A stretch of DNA of 64,000 nucleotides from Chloroflexota bacterium (GCA_021325095.1 JAJPHV010000115.1:33050-97049), one strand, 5' to 3'. Counted from the first letter of the stretch, positions 18,691 through 27,743 are shown. The notes: generated from the letters alone by a model not told the origin. Program-made: numbers and translations.

Positions 18691-21197
18691 TGCTGGCTCA
18701 GAGGAGCAGTGCTGGCAGCAGTTGTATCCTCAACCAGCAATCGCCGCAAGACTTTGCCGACGAAACTCTTGGGCAGTTCGTCCCGGAATTCGATCTCCCA
18801 GGGAACGGCATATTCTTCCAGGCGACGCTTGCAGAAGGCGATCAGGTCTTCTTTTTTCAGCATGGAGCCGGGCCGGGGGACGACGTAGGCTTTGACGCGC
18901 TGGTCGGGCGATTCGGGGCGGTTCAGCCCGACGACGGCCACCTCCTTCACGCCTGGATGCTCGTACAGCACTTCCTCCACGTCACGCGGGTAAACCTGGT
19001 ATTTGCCTGCCAGGATCATCTCCTTCTTGCGGCTGATGATCTGGAAATAGCCGTCCTCGTCCATACGGGCCACGTCCCCGGTCAGCAGCCAGCCGTCCCC
19101 GGTCAGCGCCTTGTCGGTTTCCTCACCCATGCCCCAGTAGCCCTTCATGATCTGCGGGCCGCGCACGGCCAGTTCTCCGATCTGCCCCTGGCCGACGGGC
19201 GTGACGCCATCTGCCAGGCTGACGATCCGCGCCTCCGTGCCCGGAACCGGGATGCCGATGGTTCCGATCTTGCGCAGGCCGTTGAGCGGGTTGGCGTGCG
19301 TGACCGGCCCGGCCTCAGTCAGCCCATAACCCTCGACCAGCCGCCCGCGTGTCAGTTTCTCGAACGCTTCCTGTACCTCGACAGGCAAGGGAGCCGCGCC
19401 GCTGATGCACGCCTTGATGCTGGCAATGCCGTAGCGCCGCACCTTCGGAGCCTGGTTGATCGCCATGTACATCGTCGGGACGCCAGGGAACAATGTCGGG
19501 CGGTGCTGCCGGATAGCCTGAAGCACACCCTGAGTCGAAAAGCCGGACATCACAATCATGCAGCCGCCGAGCGCAATGGCGACGTTCATGCCCGCCGTCA
19601 TGCCATAAACATGGCTGAATGGAACCACGCACAGCACACGCTCGTGGCCCTCTTTCAAGCCGGTGACCCAGTGGCGGGTCTGGAGCGTGTTCGCCAGCAG
19701 CGCGTAATGGGTCAGCATGACGCCCTTCGGCTTGTCCAGCGTGCCGCCTGTGTACTGGATCACGGCCACGTCGTCGTGCCGGGTGTCCACCTTTGGCGGC
19801 GTGGGCGGGTGCTGCTTCACCAGCGTCGTCCAGGCATATTCGTCCTTGCGCAGCGATCCGCTCAGGCGGTGGCCTTCCCTGCCTTCGCGTTGCAGCGTGA
19901 ACAGCGCTCGCTGCAACGGGGCGAAATAATCCTTGATGTTGGTGAAAATGACGGCGCGCAGCGGCGGGCGGTGCAGTGCCTCGCGGACGGTCTGGCTGAA
20001 CAGCGTCAGCGTGATCAGGAATTCGGCCCCGCTGTCCTCGACCTGCCGCCGCAGTTCGGCCCGCTCGTTGACCGGGCTGGACGACACGACGATCCCGCCC
20101 GCCTTCAGGATGGCATAGTAGGCGATCACAAACTGCGGGCAGTTGGGCAGCAGCAGCATGACCTTCGTGCCCTTCTCGACGCCCAGCGAGCGCAGCGCAT
20201 TTGCCAGACGGTTGACCTCGTTATCCAACTGGTGATAGCGGATCGTGCGCCCGCCGAAGCGGATGGCCGGGCGGCTGCCATGCCTGCGCGCCGCACTGCG
20301 CAGCAGCCGGTGCAGCGGACGGCGTGGGAAACCAAGCGTGGCCGGGACCCCGCGCTCGTAATGCTTGATCCAGGGGCGCTCGCGGCTCAATTGCTCAATC
20401 TGTGCGTTGGTGTTCTGGTCGCGCCACTTTTTGCCGCCGCGTTCGCTCAGAAAGCGGTCTATGGCGCGCGTCACGGCGTCGGCCCGTTCCAGCATCACCA
20501 GATGCGATGAGACGCCAACGTTCACGTCCTCCGAGTCCGGGATGTTGCGCGCCACCTGCTCAAACACCGCCGACGGGTAGACCTGATCCCGATCCCCGCG
20601 AATGACCAGCGCGGGCATCCGCAAGTCCTTGAACATGCTCCACCCGTTCCACACGCTCATCGCATTGAAATAGGTGAACTTGAGGACGTGCGCGGGCGCG
20701 CGAAGCTGCCGCCGCAGCATCCGCCGGATGGGGCGCAGCACGGGCAGCGGCAGGGATAGCAACTGCGGCCCGCCGGGGAAGAGCGTATACTCGCCCGTCG
20801 TGGCGATCAGGATCAGGCGCGAGACATCCTGCGGACGGCGGTGGGCAAACTCGGCGGCGATGGCTCCGCCGAAGGAATGGCCCATCAGAGTAAAGGGCAG
20901 CGAGACATTCAGCCTGTCCAGGACCGTATCGAGGTCGCTCTGGAATTCGGCCATGTCGTACCGCGTGTACGGCGCATCGGAGTGATGGTGGCCCCGCAGG
21001 TCGTAGGCGACGACGCGATAGCGATCTGCGAACGCCCGGAGCTGGTATTGCCACTGCATGGCATAGCCGCCATAGCCGTGCAGCATGACAATCGTGCCGA
21101 CAGGCTCTTCGGGCGACACCTCGATCACGCTCAGGCGGATGAGCGGATTCTCGCAGACGGCCAGTTCTTCGCGGTACAGCTCTAGATCGACTTCCAT
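18687..21197 (-). CDS. Fused alpha/beta-hydrolase and long-chain acyl-CoA ligase
   Basis: An 836-residue two-domain protein. Residues 1-265 form an alpha/beta hydrolase: LHGYGG oxyanion loop, nucleophile S108 in GHSFGG, RGDRDQVYP with the acidic residue and VSSHL with the histidine. From about residue 280 an ANL-family ligase follows: EGYGLTEAG (A5), TGDVARMDEDGYF (A7), KYQVYPRDVEE (A8) and PKSFVGKVLRR with the catalytic lysine (A10). The A3 P-loop reads YTGGTLDKPKG, with Leu-Asp replacing the usual Thr-Gly. A plausible role is to release a fatty acid from an ester and activate it to acyl-CoA in one polypeptide. ATG 21197 is the start; the frame stays open another 188 codons but only as the antisense shadow of the permease gene. 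It lies 32 bp after that permease. Confidence 0.88.
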   Translation of the reverse strand: MEVDLELYREELAVCENPLIRLSVIEVSPEEPVGTIVMLHGYGGYAMQWQYQLRAFADRYRVVAYDLRGHHHSDAPYTRYDMAEFQSDLDTVLDRLNVSLPFTLMGHSFGGAIAAEFAHRRPQDVSRLILIATTGEYTLFPGGPQLLSLPLPVLRPIRRMLRRQLRAPAHVLKFTYFNAMSVWNGWSMFKDLRMPALVIRGDRDQVYPSAVFEQVARNIPDSEDVNVGVSSHLVMLERADAVTRAIDRFLSERGGKKWRDQNTNAQIEQLSRERPWIKHYERGVPATLGFPRRPLHRLLRSAARRHGSRPAIRFGGRTIRYHQLDNEVNRLANALRSLGVEKGTKVMLLLPNCPQFVIAYYAILKAGGIVVSSSPVNERAELRRQVEDSGAEFLITLTLFSQTVREALHRPPLRAVIFTNIKDYFAPLQRALFTLQREGREGHRLSGSLRKDEYAWTTLVKQHPPTPPKVDTRHDDVAVIQYTGGTLDKPKGVMLTHYALLANTLQTRHWVTGLKEGHERVLCVVPFSHVYGMTAGMNVAIALGGCMIVMSGFSTQGVLQAIRQHRPTLFPGVPTMYMAINQAPKVRRYGIASIKACISGAAPLPVEVQEAFEKLTRGRLVEGYGLTEAGPVTHANPLNGLRKIGTIGIPVPGTEARIVSLADGVTPVGQGQIGELAVRGPQIMKGYWGMGEETDKALTGDGWLLTGDVARMDEDGYFQIISRKKEMILAGKYQVYPRDVEEVLYEHPGVKEVAVVGLNRPESPDQRVKAYVVPRPGSMLKKEDLIAFCKRRLEEYAVPWEIEFRDELPKSFVGKVLRRLLVEDTTAASTAPLSQQ

Positions 21198-21229
21198 GAA
21201 TCTATTGGGGCGGCGCGCGAAGCCGTCTC

Positions 21230-22081
21230 TCAGCCCTTGATCGCGCCCAGCGTGAATCCAGTGACGAACCGATCCAGAAAGAAGTTGTAAATCAGCGCTA
21301 CCGGAATGGCGACGATGATCGCGCCCGCCATCAGTGACTGCCAGAAGTACACGTCGCCCCGGATCAGTTCCGTCGTGACGCCCACGCTGATCGGCTTCTG
21401 CGACGAGGCCGAGACGAAGGCCAGCGCATAAATGAATTCGTGCATGGTCAACATGAAAGCAAACACGATCACCGTCAGAATGCCCGGCAGCGCCAGTGGC
21501 ATGACAATGCGCAGCATGGCCCCGACGCGGCTGCATCCATCGACCATTGCCTGCTCTTCGACCTCCCTGGGCAGCGTCTTGATGAAGCCCATCAGCAGCC
21601 ATGTGCAGAAGGGAATCGTGAACGTGGGATACAGGACAACCAGTGCCCACAGCGAATCTTGCAGCCGGAGCAGCGATACGACCCGCGCCAGCGGGATGAA
21701 CAGCAGGGTCGGCGGAATGAGATACACCATAAAGATGCCGATGCCGAGCCACTCGCCCCACCGCCCGGTCAGCCGGGCCAGGCTGTAGGCCGCCGGGACC
21801 GCCGTTGCCAGCGTGATGAGCACCACCACCACGCCGATCAGCAGGCTGTTGGCGACAAACTGCGCATAGTTGGTCTGCGAGAAAAGCAGATCGAAATTCT
21901 TGAGCGTCGGCACGTCGTTAAAGACCAGCGGGAACTGCTTCAAACTCCGAATGTACACGTCCCGATCCGTCTTGAACGACGTGAGCAGCATCCAGTAAAA
22001 CGGGAAAGCCGCGAAGATGGTGAAACTGGTGACGACGACGAAGGTCAGGCCGCGTCGAAAGAACCGGCTCGAATTGCCCAT
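21230..22081 (-). CDS. Carbohydrate-type ABC transporter permease (MalG/UgpE family)
   Basis: A 283-residue protein with six predicted membrane helices. The EAA loop reads EEQAMVDGCSRVGAMLRIVMPLALPG, the coupling helix that docks on the ATPase. It forms the inner-membrane channel with the permease encoded just upstream, which ends three bases before this gene starts. Substrate is unknown; the family imports sugars, glycerol-3-phosphate and related polyols. No ATP-binding subunit is encoded in this operon. Confidence 0.92.
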   Translation of the reverse strand: MGNSSRFFRRGLTFVVVTSFTIFAAFPFYWMLLTSFKTDRDVYIRSLKQFPLVFNDVPTLKNFDLLFSQTNYAQFVANSLLIGVVVVLITLATAVPAAYSLARLTGRWGEWLGIGIFMVYLIPPTLLFIPLARVVSLLRLQDSLWALVVLYPTFTIPFCTWLLMGFIKTLPREVEEQAMVDGCSRVGAMLRIVMPLALPGILTVIVFAFMLTMHEFIYALAFVSASSQKPISVGVTTELIRGDVYFWQSLMAGAIIVAIPVALIYNFFLDRFVTGFTLGAIKG

Positions 22082-22084
22082 AAA

Positions 22085-23071
22085 TCACGTTACCTCTGCG
22101 CGCCGCGCAATGCGCAGCATCATCACCGCGACGCCAACCAGCACCGGTAACAGGAACACCGCTGTCGCCGCGCCTTCCGAAAGATTGCCGCCTTCGATGC
22201 CCTTGAAGAATGCCCAACTTGCCAGCACGTGCGTGTCGTTATTGCCCGTCGTCAACACGCGAACCACCGCCATGTCAGTGAAGGTGAACACCGCCCCAAA
22301 CAGAAACGCCACCGCCGTGATGGGCCGCAGCAGAGGCAGTGTTACGTACCAAAACTCCTGCCAGAAATTGGCTCCGTCGATGATGGCGGCGTCTTTAATC
22401 TCCGGCGGGATCGAGGTCAGCCCGGCCATGATGATGACCGTTGACATGGGCAGCAGCCGCCAGATGTGCACCAGAATCACGCACAGGCCGGCCAGGTTTA
22501 ACCCCCACCACTGGCTCTGGCCGTTTGCGCCGTTAAAGTAAATGCCGATGAGCCGGTTGGGAGCCAGCCAGACCATGCTGGCGTCCGGCCCAATCAGACC
22601 CAGCCCCCGCAGGAAGAAGCTAAACGGGTTGTACACCGAATCCAGCATCCACCACCAGCCCAGCGTCGCCAGCGCGACGGGCGTAGCCCAGGGCAGCAAG
22701 ATCAGGAAGCGGACGATCCACTTGCCGCGAAATTTCTGGGTCAGGGCCGGGGCCAGAATGTTTGCCAGCACCATGATCACCACTTGCGAAATGAAGGTGA
22801 AGCCGATGGTATTCAGCAGCGCGTGCTGGAAATTCGTATCCTGCACCACTCGCCGGAACGTGTCCAGCCCCACAAATGTCAGTGTCGGGTTGCCCGTCGT
22901 GACATTGGTAAAGCTGAAGGCGATAGCCATCACAAACGGAACGCCCACCAGCAGCGCAATGTAAGCCACCGCGGGCGCGAGCAACACCGAACCGAGAAAT
23001 CTCTCGTTTTCAAAAGCGGAGCGGACTCGGCTGACCTTTACGGCCTCCGTCCTGGGTATCGAGGCTTCCAT
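22085..23071 (-). CDS. Carbohydrate-type ABC transporter permease (MalF/UgpA family)
   Basis: A 328-residue protein with about six to seven hydrophobic helices and the EAA motif PPEIKDAAIIDGANFWQEF. It is the partner permease of the product at 21230-22081 and follows the solute-binding protein gene by 136 bp. Order and spacing indicate one transcript from the promoter at 24671-24698. Confidence 0.92.
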   Translation of the reverse strand: MEASIPRTEAVKVSRVRSAFENERFLGSVLLAPAVAYIALLVGVPFVMAIAFSFTNVTTGNPTLTFVGLDTFRRVVQDTNFQHALLNTIGFTFISQVVIMVLANILAPALTQKFRGKWIVRFLILLPWATPVALATLGWWWMLDSVYNPFSFFLRGLGLIGPDASMVWLAPNRLIGIYFNGANGQSQWWGLNLAGLCVILVHIWRLLPMSTVIIMAGLTSIPPEIKDAAIIDGANFWQEFWYVTLPLLRPITAVAFLFGAVFTFTDMAVVRVLTTGNNDTHVLASWAFFKGIEGGNLSEGAATAVFLLPVLVGVAVMMLRIARRAEVT

Positions 23072-23207
23072 TGGTTGGCCTTTTATCAGGAATTACCGGG
23101 GATGATATGCCGGGTTGTCATGCTGCTATTTGCTATCGAAACCTGCCTATCGAACAAAGTGCAGAGCGCGGACTCTTGGCCCGCGCTCTTGCCAGAAAAC
23201 CCTGTGC

Positions 23208-24599
23208 TCACTTCGTGCCGCCGACCAGACCTTCCTTGCGCCACTTCTCGAAGATTTTGACAAACTGGTCGTGGGCATCCTTGACCGCATCCGCCGGAGT
23301 CATCTCGCCCTTCGCCGCCTTGGCAAACATTTGCGGAATGACGAAGGTCGTGAACGCATCGCCAATGGCCGCGTTGGCCGGGCCGGGATGCCCGATCACC
23401 GTGCTCCACTTTTCCGCATCTTTCAGGAAAGCCAGCTTATCAGCGGGCTTCGACCCGAACGGGTCCTTGTCCAGCCAGCCGTCTTTTTCCATCAACTGTG
23501 GGGCCGTGCTTGGGAAGGCCGGGAAGTTGTACAACTGCGATTGGTACGTCACCTGATTGTAGTTTGCCACCAGGTGCAGGATGAACTCCTGTGCCGCGTC
23601 AGGGTTCTTGGCGTGCTTGGGGATGAAGTACACCGGAACCAGGTGTTCGCTGACCAGCCCGATGCCCGTTGGCCCCTTCAGCGGCGGCGTGAACCAGATG
23701 TCGTCCACAATGTCCGGGTTCTGCGTTTGCGCCGTGCGGTAGGCCGAAATCGAGTTGAGTATCCAGGAGGCTTTGCCGGCAATGAGCAGTTGGTTGTTGG
23801 AAGCCGCGTTCCAGCCAAACACTTCGGGCGTCATGGCCTGCTCGAACAGTTTCTTCATGTACTCGACGGCGGCCACCGTTTCCGGCGAGTTGAGCGTCAC
23901 GTTTTCGTCTTTGTCTTGTTCCGCCCCGCCAAACGACCAGATCAGGCCACGCCCGGCCATGTTCGAGTCGATCTCGTTCGACATGCCGATGCCCATCTGC
24001 ACGCCCTGCTTGGCTTTGATTTCCGCTCCGCCTTTGAGCAGTTCTTCCCAGGTGCTCGGCCCATTGGGCAGCCCGACTTTTTCCCACATGCTCTTGCGGT
24101 AGTCACCCGGATCGGGGACCCAGCCGTGCGAAAAGCCGTAGTATTTGCCCGTTTTCTGGTTATAGCTGCTGCGGGTGCACAGTTCGACCTGTTTGCCGAA
24201 ACGCTTCTGCGCTTCTTTGTTCAGGTCGGTCAGGTCAAGCACGCTCGGTTCGAGCGCCGAGGGCGGGTAAATGTACTCGATCAGGTCGTGCCCTTCGCCC
24301 GCCGTGATCTCGGCGGCGGCACGGGCCGGGATGTCGGCGTTGTTAATGTGGTCTACGGTGACTTTGACCCCGTTCTTGTCGCCCCACTCTTTGGCGAACG
24401 GGTCGAACCACTTGTCGTGTTGGGGAACGAAATGGCTCCATTGGAGGATTTTCAGTTCCCCACTCAACCGCATGGTGGGCTTCGTTTCGATAGTCACTGG
24501 CAGGATGGGGTTGATTGCGGCCGCCGCCGCCAACCCACCCGCCGCTTTCAGAAAATCACGCCTGGACAGACCACGTCTTGAACTGTACCTGCTTGGCAT
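23208..24599 (-). CDS. ABC transporter solute-binding protein (family 1), Tat-exported
   Basis: A 463-residue extracellular solute-binding protein. The N-terminus has a twin-arginine signal, SRRDFLK at 12-18, followed by an Ala/Gly-rich hydrophobic segment, so it is folded before export. The mature part has the domain layout of family 1 proteins: LKILQWSHF first strand, ITAGEGHDLIEY hinge region, and a long C-terminal lobe. It would deliver a carbohydrate-like substrate to the two permeases downstream. GGGGAGAG lies upstream of the ATG. Confidence 0.9.
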   Translation of the reverse strand: MPSRYSSRRGLSRRDFLKAAGGLAAAAAINPILPVTIETKPTMRLSGELKILQWSHFVPQHDKWFDPFAKEWGDKNGVKVTVDHINNADIPARAAAEITAGEGHDLIEYIYPPSALEPSVLDLTDLNKEAQKRFGKQVELCTRSSYNQKTGKYYGFSHGWVPDPGDYRKSMWEKVGLPNGPSTWEELLKGGAEIKAKQGVQMGIGMSNEIDSNMAGRGLIWSFGGAEQDKDENVTLNSPETVAAVEYMKKLFEQAMTPEVFGWNAASNNQLLIAGKASWILNSISAYRTAQTQNPDIVDDIWFTPPLKGPTGIGLVSEHLVPVYFIPKHAKNPDAAQEFILHLVANYNQVTYQSQLYNFPAFPSTAPQLMEKDGWLDKDPFGSKPADKLAFLKDAEKWSTVIGHPGPANAAIGDAFTTFVIPQMFAKAAKGEMTPADAVKDAHDQFVKIFEKWRKEGLVGGTK

Positions 24600-24670
24600 T
24601 TTTCATCTCTCCCCAAATATAAGGAATCGTAGAAGGGTATTTTTTGCAGCAATGGCGCTGGGTATTTCCT

Positions 24671-24698
24671 ATTATAGAGAGAGCAAATAGAACGTCAA
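24671..24698 (-). promoter_or_regulatory. Promoter of the ABC importer / hydrolase-ligase / ubiE operon
   Basis: Read on the - strand: TTGACG (24698-24693), a 16-bp spacer and TATAAT (24676-24671). It lies about 70 bp before the ATG of the solute-binding protein. Confidence 0.75.
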
Positions 24699-24729
24699 CT
24701 CGACCTGTTCATCATGGTCGAACGACAAA

Positions 24730-24758
24730 TTGCGATTCGGTGGGATTTCCAGTATTAT
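24730..24758 (+). promoter_or_regulatory. Probable promoter of the propeller-protein gene
   Basis: TTGCGA (24730-24735), 17-bp spacer, TATTAT (24753-24758), pointing to the gene at 24858 and back to back with the importer promoter. Confidence 0.5.
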
Positions 24759-24857
24759 CCAGTCAGGTGAACGCAGTTGCCACGTCCTGCCCACGATCAC
24801 AGCCGCCGGTTGGCCGCCTGCGTTGAACACTATAGGCTCTCTACGGAGTAAACGCCG

Positions 24858-26957
24858 ATGTTGGTTCGGACTTTCCGGCTGACAGACAAATTCAGCAATG
24901 CTTTTCTGCGCCTGCTGATCTGGATGGGCGGAGCGCTCGCCATGCAGGTCTACCAGGTGCGGTTGGCCCTGGTGAATTCCGTGGAATCGCTCGCCTTCAC
25001 GTTGACGCAGGCCCTTCGGGCCGGGCAGATCGTTTACGCCAGCAATGAGGAACGACGGCGCGCGATCATGGCCCGGCGGACAGCCGAAGCCGCGCTGCGT
25101 CCCGTGATCCGCGAAGACCCGCTCAAGACCCAGAACCGCGCCCTGAGCATGTTCACCGTTGTCCTGCTGGTCTCGCTCCTGATGCTCGTATTGTGGTTCA
25201 CGGGTTCCGCGCAGTCTAACAACGGGCCGTCTCGCATAGCCGGTGTGCTGCCGCCGCTGGCGACCAAAGCCGCGCCGACTGCCTTTCCGACTATCATCCC
25301 GACCTCGACCCCGATTCCCGATCCCCTGCGGGCCGGGGGCAGCATTGTCTATGCCCTCCGAGATCGCGGGCACGACAATCTGTGGGCGCTCGGCATCGGC
25401 CAGAGTGCGCCCATTCGCCTGACCAGTACACCCACCGATGATCGTGACCCCGTGTGGAGCCCCGACGGCACGAAGGTGGCCTTTGCCAGCCATCGTGACG
25501 GCAACTGGGAACTGTACGTGCTGGACGTGGGAACGGGCGACACCAGCCGCCTGACCTACGACCTGGGTTACGAGGGCGCGCCGACCTGGAGTCCCGACGG
25601 CAAGTTTATTGCTTACGAAGCCTACGAAGAGAATAATCTTGACATTTATATTACGGCGGCGGACGGATCGATGGACCCCAAGCGGCTGACCTCCAACCCC
25701 GCGCCGGATTTTTCCCCGGCCTGGTCGCCCGATGGTCGCCGCATCGCCTACGTCAGCCTGCGCGACGGCAACCCGGACATTTACATTATCAGTCTGGATC
25801 GGCCCGTCGAAGCGGAAGCCATTCGTTTTACTCGCACGCCCGACATCAACGAGGAAAGCCCGGCGTGGAGTCCGGATGGGCAGACGATGGCTTACAGCGC
25901 GCGTGTCAATGGCCTCGATCTGGTCTATGTTAAGCCGGTTTCGCAGCCGGGGGCCGATCCGATTGTGGTCGGGCAGGGCCGGCAGCCTGCCTGGTCGCCC
26001 AATGGGGCCAGCCTGGTCTTTGCCGTCGATAACGGCCCGACGACGACCTTCGTCGGTGGGCAGGTCGGCAACTACGGTGTTTCGGCTCTCGCCATCTCGC
26101 TCGGTGCGCGGGCTAATCACCCAAGCTGGTCGAATGCGGTTCTGCCTGCTTCGCTCATCCAGAGCGGTGGCGTCAGCGCCGCGCCTGCCCCGCCGCTCTA
26201 CAAGGAAAACGTCGGCTTTGAGCAGGCAGCGCCGCCCCACAACAAAGTGGCCGTGCTCAACGGTATGGCTGCGCCCAACCTGTATCTGAACGACAAGGTG
26301 GACGACTCGTTCATGGCACTGCGACAGGCCGTCGTCAAGGCTGTCAATCAGGACTTTCTGGGCAACATCCAAGATGCCTTCTGGGGCATGGAACGCCTGC
26401 CCGAACCGGGCCAGCCGCGCCAGAGCTGGCACTATGCCGGGCGCGCTTTCTCCCTGGATCGCAACCTGGTCTTTGGCAACCCGCCGCCCATCGAGGTTGT
26501 GCGCGAAGACGTGGGCGTCAATACCTTCTGGCGTCTTTACATCCGCGTGCCGGAGGATTTGCAGGGCGGTCAGCTTGGCGAACCGCTCAAGGCGCTTCCC
26601 TGGGACTTTGAAAGCCGCACTTCCGGCGATCCGCAGGCTTTTGAGCAGGGCGGGCGACCCAAGCAGAGTGTGCCCGCTGGCTACTACGTGGACTTCACCC
26701 AGATCGCCGAGGATTACGGCTGGTTCCGCGTGCCCTCCGAGCGCACCTGGCGCTCCAACTTCCCTGGCATCCTGTACTGGGAATACGATAAGCGCGATGG
26801 CCTGAGTTGGAACGAGGCTATGTTGCAGCTTTATACCCAGGAACAGATCAACGCTTTCCTGGCTGGCCCAACCCAGGTTCCGACGCCGTTGGCCCCGCCA
26901 AGCGATACGCCAGGGCCGCCCAGGACCGCGACGCCCATTCCGCCCGACACCCGGTAA
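24858..26957 (+). CDS. Membrane-anchored TolB-type beta-propeller protein
   Basis: A 699-residue protein. The first ~90 residues are cytosolic and amphipathic, and one membrane helix (FTVVLLVSLLMLVLWFTG) lies at about 97-114. A Pro/Thr-rich linker leads to an external PD40/TolB propeller at about 155-430 with repeated VWSPDG, TWSPDG and AWSPDG motifs. The region from 430 to 660 is not recognised; it has a helical segment (KVDDSFMALRQAVVKAVNQD) and aromatic-rich strands. A Pro/Thr tail ends the protein. The propeller is closest in style to that of the kinase at 4861 (both contain RDGNWELY), but there is no kinase domain. A role in binding wall or extracellular ligands is inferred. Confidence 0.8.
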   Translation: MLVRTFRLTDKFSNAFLRLLIWMGGALAMQVYQVRLALVNSVESLAFTLTQALRAGQIVYASNEERRRAIMARRTAEAALRPVIREDPLKTQNRALSMFTVVLLVSLLMLVLWFTGSAQSNNGPSRIAGVLPPLATKAAPTAFPTIIPTSTPIPDPLRAGGSIVYALRDRGHDNLWALGIGQSAPIRLTSTPTDDRDPVWSPDGTKVAFASHRDGNWELYVLDVGTGDTSRLTYDLGYEGAPTWSPDGKFIAYEAYEENNLDIYITAADGSMDPKRLTSNPAPDFSPAWSPDGRRIAYVSLRDGNPDIYIISLDRPVEAEAIRFTRTPDINEESPAWSPDGQTMAYSARVNGLDLVYVKPVSQPGADPIVVGQGRQPAWSPNGASLVFAVDNGPTTTFVGGQVGNYGVSALAISLGARANHPSWSNAVLPASLIQSGGVSAAPAPPLYKENVGFEQAAPPHNKVAVLNGMAAPNLYLNDKVDDSFMALRQAVVKAVNQDFLGNIQDAFWGMERLPEPGQPRQSWHYAGRAFSLDRNLVFGNPPPIEVVREDVGVNTFWRLYIRVPEDLQGGQLGEPLKALPWDFESRTSGDPQAFEQGGRPKQSVPAGYYVDFTQIAEDYGWFRVPSERTWRSNFPGILYWEYDKRDGLSWNEAMLQLYTQEQINAFLAGPTQVPTPLAPPSDTPGPPRTATPIPPDTR

Positions 26958-26995
26958 ACCTGCTCCGCACTCACCGCATTTTCATGCGTAGCTGT

Positions 26996-27038
26996 CACTC
27001 CCCTCACCACAAGGTGGAGAGAGGGGCCAGGGGTGAGG
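26996..27038. repeat. Palindromic intergenic repeat, short subtype
   Basis: CCCCTCACCACAAGGTGGAG followed by AGAGGGGCCAGGGGTGAGG. The same arrangement is seen at 7412-7450. It sits directly upstream of the VOC-gene promoter. Confidence 0.7.
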
Positions 27039-27045
27039 CAACATC

Positions 27046-27074
27046 TTGACGTCTTAGAACAAATGTGCTATCAT
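27046..27074 (+). promoter_or_regulatory. Promoter of the VOC-family gene
   Basis: TTGACG (27046-27051), 17-bp spacer, TATCAT (27069-27074). The predicted start near 27081 leaves a leader of about 170 nt before the coding region, long for this window. Confidence 0.72.
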
Positions 27075-27171
27075 TCCGGCATAATGCTTACCTTTTCAAG
27101 TCGCGCACAATCACCTATCTGTATTGTCGTGATCGAATTCGCAAACTTTTCCTCGATTCAACTGCCTGTTA

Positions 27172-27190
27172 TTGCCTGTTTTTCAGGCAA
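27172..27190 (+). other. Hairpin with T5 loop in the long VOC-gene leader
   Basis: TTGCCTG and CAGGCAA flank TTTTT. A second TGCCTG copy (27163-27168) just upstream could compete for the same right arm. This could be a protein-binding palindrome or an RNA switch; nothing ties it to a known riboswitch class. Confidence 0.4.
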
Positions 27191-27253
27191 GTTCAATTGA
27201 GAACACTGTGCTGACGCGCGGCGAGAGAAACTCATACCAGGATGGAGGTACAT

Positions 27254-27637
27254 GTGGCACAACCCGATATGGTCGGTATGGTCGTGCGGGACATGGCAGC
27301 GACTCTGGCTTTCTACCGCCTGCTCGGCCTGGAAATTCCTGAAAGCGCCGACAAAGAACCTCACGTCGAATACATCACACCCAGCGGCTTCCGCATCGCC
27401 TGGGATACGCAGGAGATGATTGTTGGCATTTATCCCGATTGGGTGGAACCGGTGGGGCAGCGCGTCAATCTGGCCTTCAAGTGCCAGAACGCCGCCGAGG
27501 TGAATAGCCTCTATAACGACCTTATCAGGCGTGGCTACGAAGGGTACAAAGCGCCCTGGGATGCCTTCTGGGGACAGCGCTACGCGGTCATCGTTGACCC
27601 GGACGGCAACCACGTGGACTTGTTCGCCGCGCTATAA
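27254..27637 (+). CDS. VOC-superfamily (glyoxalase/bleomycin-resistance-like) protein
   Basis: About 127 residues with the single-module VOC pattern: MVGMVVRDMAATLAFYRLLG at the start, and the closing strand VDPDGNHVDLFA containing the metal-ligand-type histidine and the end-of-fold signature. VOC proteins include glyoxalases, dioxygenases and antibiotic-binding proteins, so the substrate cannot be named. GTG 27254 is preferred because GGAGG lies five bases upstream; ATG 27242, which overlaps that site, would add four residues. It is a single gene behind its own promoter. Confidence 0.82.
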   Translation: MAQPDMVGMVVRDMAATLAFYRLLGLEIPESADKEPHVEYITPSGFRIAWDTQEMIVGIYPDWVEPVGQRVNLAFKCQNAAEVNSLYNDLIRRGYEGYKAPWDAFWGQRYAVIVDPDGNHVDLFAAL

Positions 27638-27743
27638 TGCCGGTTCGTTATAAAAAGAATAATGCACGGAGTATACTTATTATAGACTATAGAGGGTCGA
27701 AGGCTGGAATTGCGATCATTGCCCAATAAAGGTCAGAAACTGG

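Noticed and set aside
21198..21761. 188-codon N-terminal extension of the hydrolase-ligase ORF
   Set aside because: Lies fully antisense-in-frame-shift within the permease gene coding region on the same strand in another frame; the hydrolase family starts at MEVDLELY.
24672..26432. Long - strand ORF (586 codons) across the propeller gene
   Set aside because: Low-complexity, Arg/Gly-rich shadow of a high-GC gene; the + strand has signal, domains and promoter.
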